From contig MNCI01017909.1 of the NCBI GenBank assembly GCA_015680685.1, positions 332,289 to 396,288 of the forward strand: a DNA stretch of 64,000 nt, given 5' to 3'. Below the pieces are notes generated by a model. It was not told the origin of the DNA, made no database searches, and worked only from the letters and a program-made list of their open reading frames with translations. Every line of letters starts with the position of its first letter. Position 1 is the first letter of the stretch. This document shows positions 32,520 to 45,169 of the stretch, piece after piece. The translations under genes were made by a program, and so were the position numbers. This stretch comes from Gnetum montanum. Taxonomy: Eukaryota; Streptophyta; Gnetopsida; Gnetales; Gnetaceae.

Positions 32520-35090
32520 GTTAAGCACAACATTAGACAAATGTGGGTGGATGATAAGTATTTGTTTCAGCTGCGTCAGGGGAAGTTGCTAAAGCATATG
32601 ATGAGGATCCAAGTGTGGCAGGAATAGGGGGATTACCAGGGGGACGCCGAGCCAAAGGTGCTTGCAGAATTGCATACCTTGCAGGTTGAGGAGGACAACT
32701 ACTAACGATAGTAGAGCAAAAGAGCTTGGCTGAAGGAGGGCGACTGTAATTCCCACTTCTTTTTCGCTGTGATGCGGTTGGTGAAACAGTCCAAAAGCAT
32801 TCAATGCCTAATGGTGAATGGCTCCCCGGTGGAGGGGCAAAAACGGGTGCCAGGGGTGTTGTTGGAGTTCTAGTTAGACATCTGGAGGTATCAACAAGTA
32901 TCCCCCTTAACTTTTCAAGTTGGACAAGTCTTAAATGAGGCTAATAACTAATGTTTGCTGGCCCTATTCACACGGGTGGAATCGAGAATGGTGCTTGCTT
33001 CAATGAAGGGGGGTCAGGCCCCAGGGCTGATTGGGAATTATGGAAGCTTTTCCAAGCCTTCATTGACATCCTTGAAGACAACTTGTTGGATGCTTTTGAT
33101 GCTATGCTGCAATGGGGGGCGGTTAGATGGGAAATTAACTGTGCTCAGGTGGTGCTTATTCCTAAGAAGGATAACCCATCCTATCCTGTGGATTTTTGGC
33201 CTACTAGTGTCTACAACATGTTGCTTCAGCTTTTTTTGAAAACTGTTGGTGAATCATCTAGAGCCACTGAAGTCATGCTTGGTGGGGGTGCAGTAGGTGG
33301 GCTTTGTTAAGGGCAGACATATTCAGGACTAGATCATTCTAGTGCAAGAAGTTGTTCATTCACTCTAGGTGAGTAAGTTCCCTAACATGTATCTGAAGCT
33401 GGACATCACTAAAGCCTATGATACAATGGCTTGGGAGGCTCTTTGAGAGATCATGCTTCATAAAGGTTTCCATCCACACTTTGCATATATCTGTGTTGAC
33501 ATTCAGCAGTCGGGCGCTTTTTCTTTGGATTTGGAGGGTAGGTTATGGGGCTTTGAAACCACTGGGAGGGGCCTTCGTCAAGGGGACCCTTTGTCTCCGT
33601 TTCTCTTCATTTTGGTGATGGATATGATGCAGACTTACTATGAAGCTGAGCAAGTGATAGGCTTGGACATCAATGGGATGCAATGCATGGTGGAACATTG
33701 TGTGGATGACACTATTCTTTTTTCACAGGCGGCCATGCTGCAAGCGTGTAATTAATAGAGCCCTCCACCACATGTGAGAGGAAATCAGGCTTCAAATCAA
33801 TCGAGGTAAGTTAGTTGTCCACCTTTTAAACACTGACATGGGAATTCAGGGAAGGGTCATTCAAGTGTTGGGGGTGCTACTCAGTTCGGGTGAAGGCAAG
33901 TACCTAGGGCACCCATTGTTTGATTGGCATTGATGTAGAGCATGGATGTGTGTGTGTTGTGGTTGGGGGTCGGGTGGGGCAGGTGGTTTTGTGTGTGGGG
34001 GGGTGGGGGTTTGGTTGTGTTGTGATTTGTTGTGGTGCATACAAGAACGGGGTTCCCATTGGACAAATAGATTTCTCTCCTAGGCTGAAAGGGTTTTGTG
34101 GGCACGGATAGTGCTATTAGCCATTGTGTGTTTTGCGGCTTACCCCCTGACTGGGGTGATTGACCAGGTTGAAAAGCTTATCTCAAAATTTACGTGGTCA
34201 AGGGATAAAGGGGGGACCTATCTCCATCTGGTGGCTTGGGGCAAGGTGGCAAGACCTAGAGAGGTGGGGGGTCTAAGCATCCTAAGATTTTGGGATGTTT
34301 TGGTGATGGGACATCAGAAACTTTTGGGTAAGTTATTATCGCAAGACTTGAACCCTACGTAATGGGTTGTTCTCCTACGGCACAAGTACACGCCTTGGGA
34401 AGTGGAAGGGAATGTTTCAAGGACCTAGTACATGATTTACGAGCATGTGCAGGCATTGACATCAATGGGGTCGTTAAATACCCCACCTATACAACTGATT
34501 CAGGATAGATTTCCTTTGACTGAGAAATGGCACCACATGTGGAAGGGGCATCTGCCCAAAAAGATCAAAATTTTCTTGTGTTTATTGTGCCATAATGCCA
34601 TTCCCATACATTGGGAACTGTGAATGCACAACATGCAAATTGAGGACACATGTCCCCTCTACATGGCAAGGGTCAAAACCACCATGCACTTTGCCCAAGA
34701 ATGCATTTTTACCAAGCAGGTATGGCACGTAGCCAACTTTCTGATCAAAAAGAAGCTCAACGAACAATCTTTGGCCACTACTATCTTATGGAGATTGTGG
34801 CGGCAGCGTAATTTTCAAGTGCTTAGGGGGGATTTGTTGTTGTGCCTAGCGCAAATTGCTATAGAAGGTGTGTGCCTGTGGTGGGCAATCGTGTTCATGA
34901 TGGGGGTGATGCCCACTGTTAAGCCCCCATGTGAAGATTTCCAAAGGAACGGGCTGTTGTGGCATCTTGTGACACACAATGGGTGGGCTGAGGTTCTTGT
35001 TGGAAAAATGAAGACAAATACATTAATTGTTGTATTTCCTTTTATGTTGCATTTGATGTCGGGATGTGTTTTATCCCACATGTATTAGGA
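32520..35090 (+). mobile_element. L1-type LINE, 5'-truncated: RT and zf-RVT
   Basis: From about 32690 the translation shows the pre-RT signature KRAWLKEGDCNSHFFFAV, then RT with EINCAQVVLIPKKDNPSYPV, LKLDITKAYDTMAWEAL, GRGLRQGDPLSPFLFILVMD (33565-33624) and the catalytic block CVDDTILF where YADD is usual. The zinc-binding zf-RVT part is W..MWKGHLPKKIKIFLCLL and DTCPLYMARVKTTMHFAQEC (34530-34710). Frame breaks throughout. Endonuclease and ORF1 are missing, consistent with 5' truncation during target-primed reverse transcription. A GT/G-rich stretch at 33935-34030 interrupts the RT C-terminal region. Confidence 0.8.
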
Positions 35091-35099
35091 TTGGGGTTT

Positions 35100-35645
35100 G
35101 GTCCTCATGTTTCCTCATAAATAGAAGGCTTGGGGTAGCCTTTAGGGTGTGCTTTGAAGTGAAAGCATTGTATCAAGGTTTTACCTTGAAGACGTGAGTC
35201 TTGTTGGTGTTGATATGAGATCTGTTGGAATAACAAATTGGGTGTTTGGAAAAGTTACAAGGACGGCTTGTGTCCTAAAGATTTGAGAAGAATATAAGGC
35301 AAATCAGCATTGTTGTGGAAGTAGGGTAAAAAGGGCCCAAACCACATAACTCTTTGTGTTCTTGTGCTATTTTTATTGTTTTCATTCTGCTTTCATTTTG
35401 TTATCACAGCAAATGTTTGCTAGAGTTAAAACATTTTGAGAGTGATTTATAGTGTTTCTTGACCTGCTACAGCGCAATATTTTGCCTCTAATGATTTATT
35501 CAGATCTGTAGGGTTCTAATAATTTCTCTAGAGCATTTGTCGTGTGTTTTCAGATCTAATTGTTTTCAGATCTGATTATAACAGTTCTCCCCTGGTTGCG
35601 AGGCAATCCCAAGCTAGAGGACAGGCCTGTTTTCACTAACTAGCT
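35100..35645 (+). other. unassigned sequence, possibly LTR-like
   Basis: No coding signal. It contains a TATA-like ataaatag (35116-35123) followed by a stretch with repeated 'cagatct' words, reminiscent of an LTR, but no partner copy is visible. Confidence 0.3.
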
Positions 35646-35649
35646 TGGG

Positions 35650-36395
35650 GATTGGATTATGTTTCATGGCATCCACATTGAGCTTACGGAGACCGCCATT
35701 GCATGGATGCTTCTGGTGTCGACGGAAGGAGAGGAGGTTCCTCTGCATGACTGGGGACTGCAGGATGCCAAAGAATTTTTCTCCAAGGCTATCCCTAAGA
35801 CAAGGAGCAGGCAGGTGCCAAAGAGGGTATTAAAGCAATTGTGGCAAGAGGTCATAGTCTTGGTGAACCATTTCTTTGTCCAATTTGGAAATGCTTGGAT
35901 GTCCTTATGTGGTCCTCAACATTGGTTAGAGTGACCCATGGTTGGCTTTGTGGCACCACATCCGTAGGTAGGGGAGAGACATTCACCCTGATAAGCAGGG
36001 GAGTGAGGCAACGGAGGCATTCAAAAGATTTCAGGAGTTAGCGGCTTTTGTCCACACGGAGCCGCACAAGGAGGTCTTGGATGCAAGAGTGGCCTATTGT
36101 CCCTATTCTCAGCTGCTTCTCAAGTTGTAAATTTTTATTTGGGGGGTGGGCCACTGATTTTCTGATGTTTCGTCTTTTGTTTTTTCTCACTTCAGTCTGT
36201 TGTGAGCCCCAGGTTTTTGGGGGTGGGGTGGTGGAGTGTGGAGACTGTTTGTTAGCCCCACCAATTTTTGCTTGAAGGTGCTGGGTGCATGAGAAGGGGA
36301 GGGGGCGCTCCTCCTCCCCTGTTTTTGGCAACTTGACATGTACATTCTGTAAATTTTTACATAATATAGCCCGAATTTTTCCCAAAACAATAAGC
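35650..36395 (+). mobile_element. LINE derivative: ORF1-like protein and LINE 3' tail, no RT
   Basis: An open stretch of about 90 codons at 35659-35934 (HIELTETAIAWMLLVSTEGE, KTRSRQVPKRVLKQLWQE) continues in another frame through HIHPDKQGSEATEAFKRFQE and YCPYSQLLLK. A 3' part with G-rich and C-rich runs then ends '..cccgaatttttcccaaaac'. The same architecture (ORF1-like part, then a tail of the type CCNGAACTTTT-A) recurs at 38200-40115 and 45170-46149. It ends only about 70 bp from the ADA2 exon at 36465, antisense to the gene. Confidence 0.5.
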
Positions 36396-36428
36396 AAAAT
36401 GAAAATTATTTACGAGTCAGAGCAAGGA

Positions 36429-36442
36429 TATATATATATATA
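36429..36442. repeat. (TA)7 microsatellite near the ADA2 donor
   Basis: tatatatatatata lies about 20 bp inside the intron from the donor at 36464. Confidence 0.85.
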
Positions 36443-36464
36443 AGAATAAGAGTACAAAACTTAC

Positions 36465-36797
36465 AGCTACAGACAACATCTGCACCCCAGGTAGACCTGT
36501 AATATCCCATGGTAAAAGTTTCGAAAGCCCTTTTTGATCTGAGGTTTGGGTACTCGTGTTGTTGGAATGCTGCTGCCCAGCATTAGACTTTAACTTCAGA
36601 CTGTCAATTGTTCCACCTGGGCTACCATCTTCCTTATCTTTGTTTGAGGTACGATTTGTTCTTTGAACTAATTTTGAATTTGATATCTGGTTGCTTTCCT
36701 TGGGTCTTTTACTGTTGGCTTCCGCATCTCTCTTCCTCTTTTCTTCAACAAATTGTTCAGCTTCGGCTAAAGTATGACACCCAGCAGCTCTGTATTC
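36465..36797 (-). CDS. ADA2: ADA2 exon, linker between ADA3-binding region and SWIRM
   Basis: 111 codons in phase 0 at both ends. It begins EYRAAGCHTLAEAEQFVEEK (the conserved 'RAAGCRTLAEA..' helix), continues through a lysine/asparagine/serine-rich low-conservation linker (SKLVQRTNRTSNKDKEDG), and ends with WDITGLPGVQMLSVA, the lead-in to SWIRM. The acceptor TTGAACAG ends at 36798. The donor GTAAG starts at 36464; an alternative GT two codons earlier is weaker and would lose the VA. No stop or frameshift is present. Confidence 0.9.
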
Positions 36798-37249
36798 CTG
36801 TTCAAAAGAATCCAAATTGATAAAATCAGAGGATGTCAGTGGTATTTCAAAAACGAAGGAAACACACCGAATTATTACACACTGCAGATAACACAAAATT
36901 TTGCTTTCCAGGTTTATAATACAGAAAATAATAGCAATACAGGACAAAAGAAATGTTAGATAACTGGATTTAAAACAAATATATTTGATTTCTTAACCTT
37001 CTAACATCATTCCCACCAAATTACGAAAATATTGGCCTTCATAAAACAGAAACTTCAGAAGTTGAAACATAAGTGAACCAATGATTCACAGTAATTTGTA
37101 TTCTATTTTACTAATCCTTAACCCTTTTGATTCTAGAGTTCACCAATAAGTCTTCATTTCTGTAACAAGCACTTCCTCAGATTTATCAATTAACATAATA
37201 TTATATGCAAATGCTTACATTAAGGAATACGATATAGTATTTCTTTAGT
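36798..37249. other. ADA2 intron sequence, nothing recognised
   Basis: AT-rich sequence upstream of the exon at 36797, with the polypyrimidine side of the acceptor. I see no element signature. Confidence 0.5.
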
Positions 37250-38035
37250 CATAACATCCATAACAAATGCAAAAGAAAAAGAGCTAAAACTGAATCCTTC
37301 ACGTAGGCATGCCATCACAGGGAAGTAAGTAGTTTCTCCAACCAAAACTCTGGTTGTGGCTCCATCATACATATCTTAAATTTTTTATGTATATTGAATT
37401 GGGATACCTTTCCTCTTTAAAGCCTACCAAATAATTTCTCTGAGGACTCTTATCATAAGCCTTTCTCCAAATCAATGAAAATCATATGCAAATTTTTCCT
37501 AATTTCTTCATTATTCATTAAATGTCTTAGAAAGAAAATGGCCTCAATGTTGATCTTCTAGTCATATAACCAAATGGATCTTAGATACTATTAATTCTTT
37601 TCTAACACATTATTTTATTACTCTATCCCATAGCTTCATGGTGTGCTTCATAAGCTTAATTCCTCCATAGCACATTTTTTGTTCTTGTAGACAAGCACTA
37701 TATTACTTCTCCTACAATCATTTGGTGTTTTATTTTCCTCCATGAGCTTGTTGAATGAATTTGCTAAGTAATCCCGTTATCTCCCATAGGATTCCAAGCC
37801 TATATAAAAATACCATTCAAAGTTATCCTTAAAAAACAAATCCTCAATCTTTCCAAGCTTGTCTTGTATATAACCAAAATTCTTTTGTCCTCTAACTTGA
37901 CACAATCTAGTATGATTAATGTCTTTGTTATTCTAATTTTGAGTATTAGATAGCTTGTAAATAGATTTCCTACCCTCCTTAGTTTCTAGCTTTTCATAAA
38001 ACATAGCAAGAATGTTACATTTAATCCTACGCATG
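37250..38035 (-). mobile_element. RTE-type LINE reverse transcriptase fragment
   Basis: Minus-strand translation in pieces: KLMEENKTPNDCRRSNIVLV, KNKKC, IEAIFFLRHLMN, then NLHMIFIDLEKGL and, downstream, PEFWLEKLLTSL. The 'IFALRQLMEK..DLHMVFIDLEKAYD' signature is that of plant RTE LINEs, a clade distinct from the L1-type LINEs around it. It lies sense to ADA2 in its 19-kb-side intron flank (between exons at 36797 and 55929). Both ends are truncated and stops are frequent. Confidence 0.65.
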
Positions 38036-38199
38036 GTTTTCTTCACTGGCTTTTATGCTATCATATAATCTTCAAAGTCTGAACCACTACCCACGCTTCA
38101 AACTCTTCTGTTACATGCTCAGCACCACTGGAGGGAGATTGCCACAAACATCGGTAGAACATCCACCTTTGAGCTGGAATGTATGGCTTTTAACTAGAA

Positions 38200-40115
38200 T
38201 CAGCCATTATGGGAATCACTTATGAACATAGGATGCGATGGGGTGTTGCCCTGGTTGCAGGATGAACACGACACAAATGTTACAGCTTTCTTCAAGCAGT
38301 GGAAAGGGCAAGAGATGAAGTTCATAAGGGTTTCCATTAAAGTAACAAAGAAGGCTATCTTGACAACACTTGGGGTTCCAGCTGAGGGGGAGGTTGTGCT
38401 TCTGTTGGCTAAAGGGTTGCATGATGCTATTGACTTCTTCCCGCTTGGGATTCCTACAGTGGATGGTAGGTAATTGTTGTGTTCATCCTTGTCATCTTTT
38501 GGTAGCAAGTTTTCAAGGTTGTGGAAAGTTTTCTAGTGCAATCTGGAAATGCTTCCCAGGTAAACGGTCTGCATTTTCTTCTCTAATGTGCACATGATGT
38601 ATCACTGCCATGTCAACCTGCATACGAACCTTATTGCCTATTTGGAGAAGCAGCATTCAACAAAGCATTTCACCTTGATTTGACACTTTGTAATGCCGCC
38701 AAGGTTCCCCAGTGCCATAGTGCATGGAAGGACAAAGTGGGTTCCTCCATCTTGGCCAACAAATTCCACAACTATTATTTTCGGTGACCCCATGCACAAA
38801 ACAAAATAAAGGTTAATCCTGGGGAGGAGGCCAAGTAGGAGGCATCACTAGGTGAGAGCCATGAGAAAGAAGAGACTGGTTTGGAGATTCCAGCTTAGCT
38901 AGGTGACAAAAATATTGCTGATTCTAGTAATAATTCCCAAGCAAGGGCACAACTGAAAGCTCTGTAGAGGGCAGACCTTGAGACCTTACTCAAGTAGGAG
39001 TGGCAGGAGACATGGCCAATGGTAGAGGCTGAAGTTGCAAAGCAGATTGGGAAGCTGGAGTCTAGCACCCAAGCCTAGCTTCAAGCTCAAATTGAAGCAA
39101 TGGGGCAGGAGTTCTAGGAAAAAGAGCAACAAGAAATTTTGAGGAATATCAAGGAGATCGAATTAAGGTACAAACAATAAGCAGAATGTTGATGGCTCAT
39201 TAAAGCCGAGATTATCAGGTGACAAGTGCATGATAGGACCCTGCATAAAGTGCAGCAATAGCAGGTGGCCATAAATGATAAGGAGGAGACATAGCAACTA
39301 ACTAAAGAGTTGGCCCAGCAGCAATAGAAGCTTTAGTAGTAGGAATACGGGGTCAAGCGGCAACTAGAGGACCAACAAGGCCAACAAGATGTGTTACGCA
39401 AATAGGAGTAGACTTAGGCCCAGCAACATTGCAAGGAAGAGATTTGATAGCAACCTGCTACAATGCACAGGAGGCCTGGGCAAGTTCAAGGCAACTGTAG
39501 GGATAGCTTTTGGGAAGTGCAGAGACAGAATGCCAAGCCCTGGTTTATGGATGGGAAATGTCCTTACCTAGTGTTGAGCATGAATTTTCAAATGCTTACT
39601 TAGGACATCAACACTTACATAAGAAGGTGATAGTTGCAGCTGCACCCAAATAAAGGGCACCATTTGCCTCCGAAGGAACAGTTACAATGCACTGAGAAGC
39701 TTAAGAGTCTAAATGAGGCACATGACTTTATTAAGGTTAAAGAGGATAGCATGTGGTTGGACATGCTCCACATAGAAATGAAAGAATGTTGTGTGTGCTT
39801 AGTTTTCCCTTTCCTGCACGATGCATTGGGGACTCTATCGTTTTATTTAGGGGATTAGTAAGTGGCTTATGAATATTAAGGGCATGTCTGGTTTTTGGGA
39901 TGATGGCCTTTTTGTCGACTGGGGTGTTAGCCCATCTGTTATGGATTTTCTGTTTGCCTCATTTTATTTAGTTATGTCTCAGGGCTACTTTCTACCCTGT
40001 GATGGGTGTTTCTGGTGCCCCCTTTCACTGATTTGGTGAGTTCTTCACTCACTTGTTGATGTACGTATTTTGTTGCTAATGCTATCCCGACCTTTTCTTT
40101 GAAAAAAAATTCAAG
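38200..40115 (+). mobile_element. LINE derivative: ORF1-like coiled-coil protein and LINE tail
   Basis: The N-terminal part (38222-38473; MNIGCDGVLPWLQDEHDTNV, FFKQWKGQEMKFI, TKKAILTTLGVPAEGE) is followed from 38900 by a glutamine/glutamate-rich heptad region in which expected CAG codons are very often TAG. It ends in a 3' untranslated part and 'cccgaccttttctttgaaaaaaaa' at about 40087-40110. No endonuclease or RT is present. The region resembles the two other ORF1-only copies in organisation. The function of the N-terminal domain is unknown. Confidence 0.45.
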
Positions 40116-40269
40116 ATAAAAGAGGGAGTAAACAATTATCCATAATATCTCAAATTAGTTGGTATTTCAAGCATTATTTATTCTCTCTCTCTCATTGTTA
40201 AGAAACAATTTGCAATAGATGACAAATCTAATATGATTTGAGATTTTCCAATTTCAACTTGAAGGTGAT

Positions 40270-43200
40270 GTAAGAGATAAAGGATTAGGAGAGAAGAACG
40301 GGAGGTAGCTCGGAAGTGAGTGCAAGGGCAGGAGGAGCAGTGCTACCAGACAAGGATGGCAACAACAGTCTTGGGGGCAGCAGTTTCAAGGGTGACAGTC
40401 TAGGGGCAGTGGTTACAGTCAAGCAGGTTTTAATGGCGGTGGGTTAGGTGATGATGGTTGCAGTGCCGATGGAGGGAAATCGGGACACCACAATGCAAAG
40501 GGTCTACCCAATGGAGATATTGGTGGTGGAAGTCATAGTGGCAGAACCACTAGAACTTCTGGTGTAGTGAGGGCTACAACCAGCTTCGACATGGTAGGTT
40601 GGCATCTTGGGGATGGGGATATTGAGGCCTGCTCCCAATGGGAGGGGGTCATGAGCTTGCAAGTCCACTGTCCACCTAGTGAGGGCATTCGGACCTTGGA
40701 ACTTAGCCTCATTGGCAAGTTTGTTTCTGTAGGCACACAACCTAGGCTTGATCTTATCTTGAAATGGGTCGTAACGAGTTGGGGATTGGAAAAAGTCAAG
40801 GTTCACAACTTGTCAAAAAAGCTATTGCTATTTTTTTTTGCTCAACTGTTGACCGGGATAAAGTTCTTTTCGAGGGTCCATAGTTTTATGGGACTCATGG
40901 CCTGGCCCTCACATCATGGCATCTAGGTGCTCACAGAGACACTGATCTCTTCTCTCAAGCACCAATTTGGATCCAAGTTTCTGGTATTCCCTAGAAGTTA
41001 TGAATGGCAAACGTTTTTAAAACCCTAGCAGGGTTCTTTGGTGAATTCATCACTTTTGATCGATTCACGAAATCAATGAAAAGGATGGGCTATGCCCATT
41101 TTTGTGTCCAGAGGTCACTAGGATCTAGGGACTTGGTGCAAGAAGTAGTCCTAGATCTCTTGGCTAGGGAAGACACGCTCCATGTTGAGTATGAGGATCT
41201 TCCTAATAACAAGCCTTCAGCAAGTAACATGGCCACTACTACTCACTGCACAATTTGTGGAAAGGGCAACCACCAAGCGACAACCTATCGAGTCCAAACC
41301 AAGGCTCCACCTTGAAAGGATGGAGATGGGTGGCCGTTGGTGGGTCGACTAAGGCAACCTATGCATGCAGTGCAAGCATCTACACCTGCCCCAAAAGTGC
41401 ATGCCTCTACTCCTGCACAACCCAAGCACTAGCACCCACCTCCCCTAATCCACCTACAAGCCCTAGCAAAGATGGGGGTGATTTACCCCCTCTGAGAGAG
41501 TGGGTTTCAGTTGTCAAGGATTTGTCAGTCCCCAAAATGGAGGAGATCCTAGAGGCAGCTAAGGCATTGCAAGGGGGCATTCTAGTCTCACCGAAGCTCC
41601 GAAAGGCTAGGAGGCCTCTCTCCCTGGTAGTTCGTAGCAAAAAGACTTAGGTGAATATCGACATTGGGTTACGGCCAACCTTGAAGGAGGTTTATAAGAA
41701 AAGGTCAATTGGTAAGCCATGAAGATCTTGTCTTGGAACTACAAGGTTCAAGGTACCCCCTATAAAATAACTACCCTAAGCAAAATTGTAAGAAGAGAGG
41801 ATTGTGAAGTAGTTTGCTTGTAGGAAAACAAGCTACAAACTACGAAGGCCCATCTTTGTTGTTTGGCTAGGTGGTAGACACAACTAGTTCCCAATAGAGG
41901 TAGAGTTGCAAGTTTGGCAATAATGGCACAATTGCCCTATACCTTGGTAGACTCGTCTACCTACAGTATTACTGTTTTTCTCACAAAGACTAGGTTTTGG
42001 CTTACGAATTCCTATGGTGCCCAGAACTGGAAGGTATGACTAGGAGAGCTAAGCAGAATCGCTTAGTTGGTGGATCAAAAGCAATGGATTGTGGTCGGAG
42101 ACTTCAACCAACGCTTGCATGCCTAGGAGAAGTCTAGCAATGATCTCTCATAGCCACCACGTAGTCAATAGTTCTTGGACTTCTTACAGACCTGTGACTT
42201 GGTAGACATGGACATTGCATACTACAAGTTTACCTGAAGTAATCGCCGTTGAGGGAAGAACTTGGTTCTATTCAAAATCGATCACGTTTGGATTAGTTCT
42301 AGCATCTTGATGGACTCTAAGGTGCATGTGCTTGGAAAAGAGAGGCAAGCTTCAGATCACCGCTCTATCCTCTGCTAGGTGGGGAGGGGGCCAGGACAAA
42401 TGACTTCTCCCTTCCATTTTGAACACTCATGGCTGTTGAAGCCTCGGCTTAGACCTCTAGTAGCAAAGATCTAGGCCAATTATCCCTCACAAATTGATCC
42501 AAGGGATTTTTTGAAATTAGGGCTTAACTACCTCAAACAAGCCATTTGCTCTATAAAAGCTATGGAGAAATTCTCCTTTAGATCCAACTGCATGGCTCTC
42601 CTCAAGCACCTGGTAGAGCTCCAAGCTTAGCAGGAATCAAGGGAGTCGATGGAGGAGTCAGAACAAACAGTGCTCAAAGATTTACAATCCCTTTCTGATG
42701 AAGAACTATACTGGAAACAATGCATGCACACTAAATAGCTAAAGAAATGGGACAAGAATACAATATTCTTTTTCGCCACTACAAAGTCCAATGGCCAGGC
42801 AAAGAACATTAAGCTGATACAGAATGGGGCCACCCTGGTCAATGCCCAAAAGATTGCACAGGTGATGGAATAGTATTGGACCAATATCTGGGCCAAGACA
42901 AGCACCCTACCCTTGTCTGTTTTGGTGAGGCCAATTATCGGCAAGGTGGAGAATAGCAAACTGATGGACCCCTTCAGTTGGATGGAGTGGATGAGGCATT
43001 GGCTTCCATGAAGCCAAATAGGGCTCAGGGTCCAAATTGGTGGCCAATTGAGTTCTTTCGGCCTTTTGTTGATATCCTAGGGGAGAATCTTTTGGATGCT
43101 TTTAACTTGATGCTTTAGAGGCAACAAGTTTGTCGCAAGATTAACTGTTCCAAGATTGTGCTCATCCCCAAAATATCCAATCCTTCTGATCCCTCCTAGT

Positions 43201-44185
43201 TTTGCCCAATTAGGGTATGCAACACCTTGATCAAATTATTTACGAACATGTTGGTGCGTCGTCTTGCCCTACTAATGTCGCATTGAGTAGGTAGCAACCA
43301 AGTAGGGTATAATAAGGGTAAATTTCTCCAAGACCAAGTTATTCTTCTTCAAGAGATAATGAATTCACTCCAAAACATCAAATATCTAGGTATGTGCATC
43401 AAGCTTGACATTAAAAAAGATTATGATACTATTAGTTGGGATGCCTTGAAAGATATAATGTCATGTAAAGGATTTGATCCCAAATTTGTGAATCTCTGTA
43501 TTCAAATCCAAGCTTCAAGGGCTTATTCGTTTGACATTGTTGCAAAGCTTTGGGGGTTTTCCTCCCCTAAGTAGGACTTGTGACAAGGGGATCCTCTCTC
43601 CCCTTACCTATTTATCAATGCATTGGACACCTTACAATCTTATTGCAAAGCGGAAGCTGTCCGAGGGCTGAAAATCGCAGGGATCAAGTGTCTAGCAGAG
43701 CATTATGTGGATGATATTATCTTGTTTTCACGTGCATCTATACCACAAGCACATGCAGTTAATAGGGCACTTGGTAGAATGGCCCAAGAGATTGGCCTGA
43801 AGATTAACAAGGGGAAGTCTGCCCTACGCTTGACCAATACATCAAGTTTAATCAAGGCGAGAATTTAGCAGGTTTTGGGGATGGTCCCAAGAATGGAGTA
43901 GGACGGTTACCTAGGCCTTCCCATTTAGGGTGATTGGTTTGGGGATCGCCCAACTATTTTTGTGTAGGGGGTTCTTATTTCCCCATTTTGATAGGATTAC
44001 CCCCCTCTTTGGCTGTTCGGGGGATTTCTACCCCCATTTTTTGGGATTTGTGTTGGAGGGAAGAGGGGGGGGGGGAGAGAGAGTTTCTACCCCCATTTTC
44101 TGCCCCATTAGGGCTTGATGTATATAAACGAGTTGTAACCTTTCACTGTTGATATAATGACCTGAACTTTTATTGAAAAGAAAAA
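40270..44185 (+). mobile_element. L1-type LINE with ORF1, endonuclease and RT
   Basis: ORF1 (about 40300-41690) has a knuckle-like CTICGKGNHQATT after VLDLLAREDTLHVEYEDL, with a proline-rich C-terminus. ORF2 begins at about 41720 with the endonuclease start MKILSWNYKVQGTP, then QWIVVGDFNQ and ASDHRSIL (catalytic D and H pieces). RT runs from 43000: NCSKIVLIPKISNPSDPS, IKLDIKKDYDTISWDALKD, QGDPLSPYLFINALD and catalytic YVDDIILFSRA (43705-43737). After YLGLP at 43917 it jumps directly to the 3' tail, so the zf-RVT part is deleted. The tail ends '..gacctgaacttttattgaaaag' at about 44180. Confidence 0.85.
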
Positions 44186-44199
44186 CAACTATTTGAGGC

Positions 44200-45060
44200 A
44201 TGGTTGATAAGGATATTAATCATCTAGCTAAATCTTTCTTCATCGCAATAAGTAATAATTTGCTTTATCATTTAATGATTCTAAATTATACCACAATAGG
44301 ACATTACTCCAAGGCTAGGGCTTTTGGAACAATGTTGAAGAATAAAAAGTATGTCTTCAACACCACTATAGCACAAAATGAATCCTTAAATAAAGATTTG
44401 TGGAAAACATATGAAGATAAGGAAACATATGCTACACCTTTTAAAAAATATAAATAAGAGGTAAATGCAACCCTTAGATTAGCAAAGAATCAAATATTTA
44501 AAACAAGTGAAAATGATGGTGGTTCCCAACACAGATTTTGAGTTGGCAAATAAGTTTCAAGACTTGATGATAAAGGTAGCTAAGTTTGAAACAAAAAAAT
44601 CCACATGGGAAACCAAGAATCCAATGCTTCTGCAAGACGTAAAGAAACACAAAAGAAAATTGCTGATCTAATGATGTAGAAGACAAGTCTGGCACAAGCC
44701 TTTAATGAGGAAAAGAAAGCCCTAAATACTAAGGTGGAGAATCTACAAGCTCAAGCAATCACAAAGGACTTTGTAAATGATTTTAGAAAGGATCTTGCTT
44801 TCATTTGTTGAGCAAGGTGTTGAATTACTAGCCATGTCCACCATAGTTCTACCATTTTTCTTGAATGCTTATAATGAAGTCAAAGAAAAATTCCTCAATA
44901 AGCCTAGTGCAAATACAAAAAATCTGAGTCCTAGACCTAGTGAACCACCATCACCAAGTGAGTCACAAACCTCAAAGTTTGTGGTAAAAAAATGCAGCTA
45001 TTGAATCAAAAGGAGAGTTATTAGCTGGTATTTTTGATGATTTAATGAATGCAAATATCA
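44200..45060 (+). pseudogene. unrecognised coding-like remnant with coiled-coil part
   Basis: An open stretch of 85 codons at 44200-44457 (MVDKDINHLAKSFFIAISNN, then KNKKYVFNTTIAQNESLNKD) continues with frame breaks through helical charged pieces (QKKIADLM, EEKKALNTKVENLQAQAITK) to a proline/serine-rich end (PRPSEPPSPSESQTSKFVVK, up to 45000). It follows a LINE 3' end directly. I do not recognise the family; an accessory ORF of a retroelement is most likely. Confidence 0.3.
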
Positions 45061-45169
45061 ACGCATTTACTAAATGATGGTCTGTAATTTTAAACAATAT
45101 TCTTGTTTGTTGATGTATTCCCATGTTACCTCAATGATGGACAGTGACTTTATAAACTTATTTAATTTT

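Noticed and set aside
33881-34111. Open frames over the GT/G-rich stretch
   Set aside because: Low-complexity sequence inserted in the LINE RT; the translations are glycine/valine or histidine/threonine runs.
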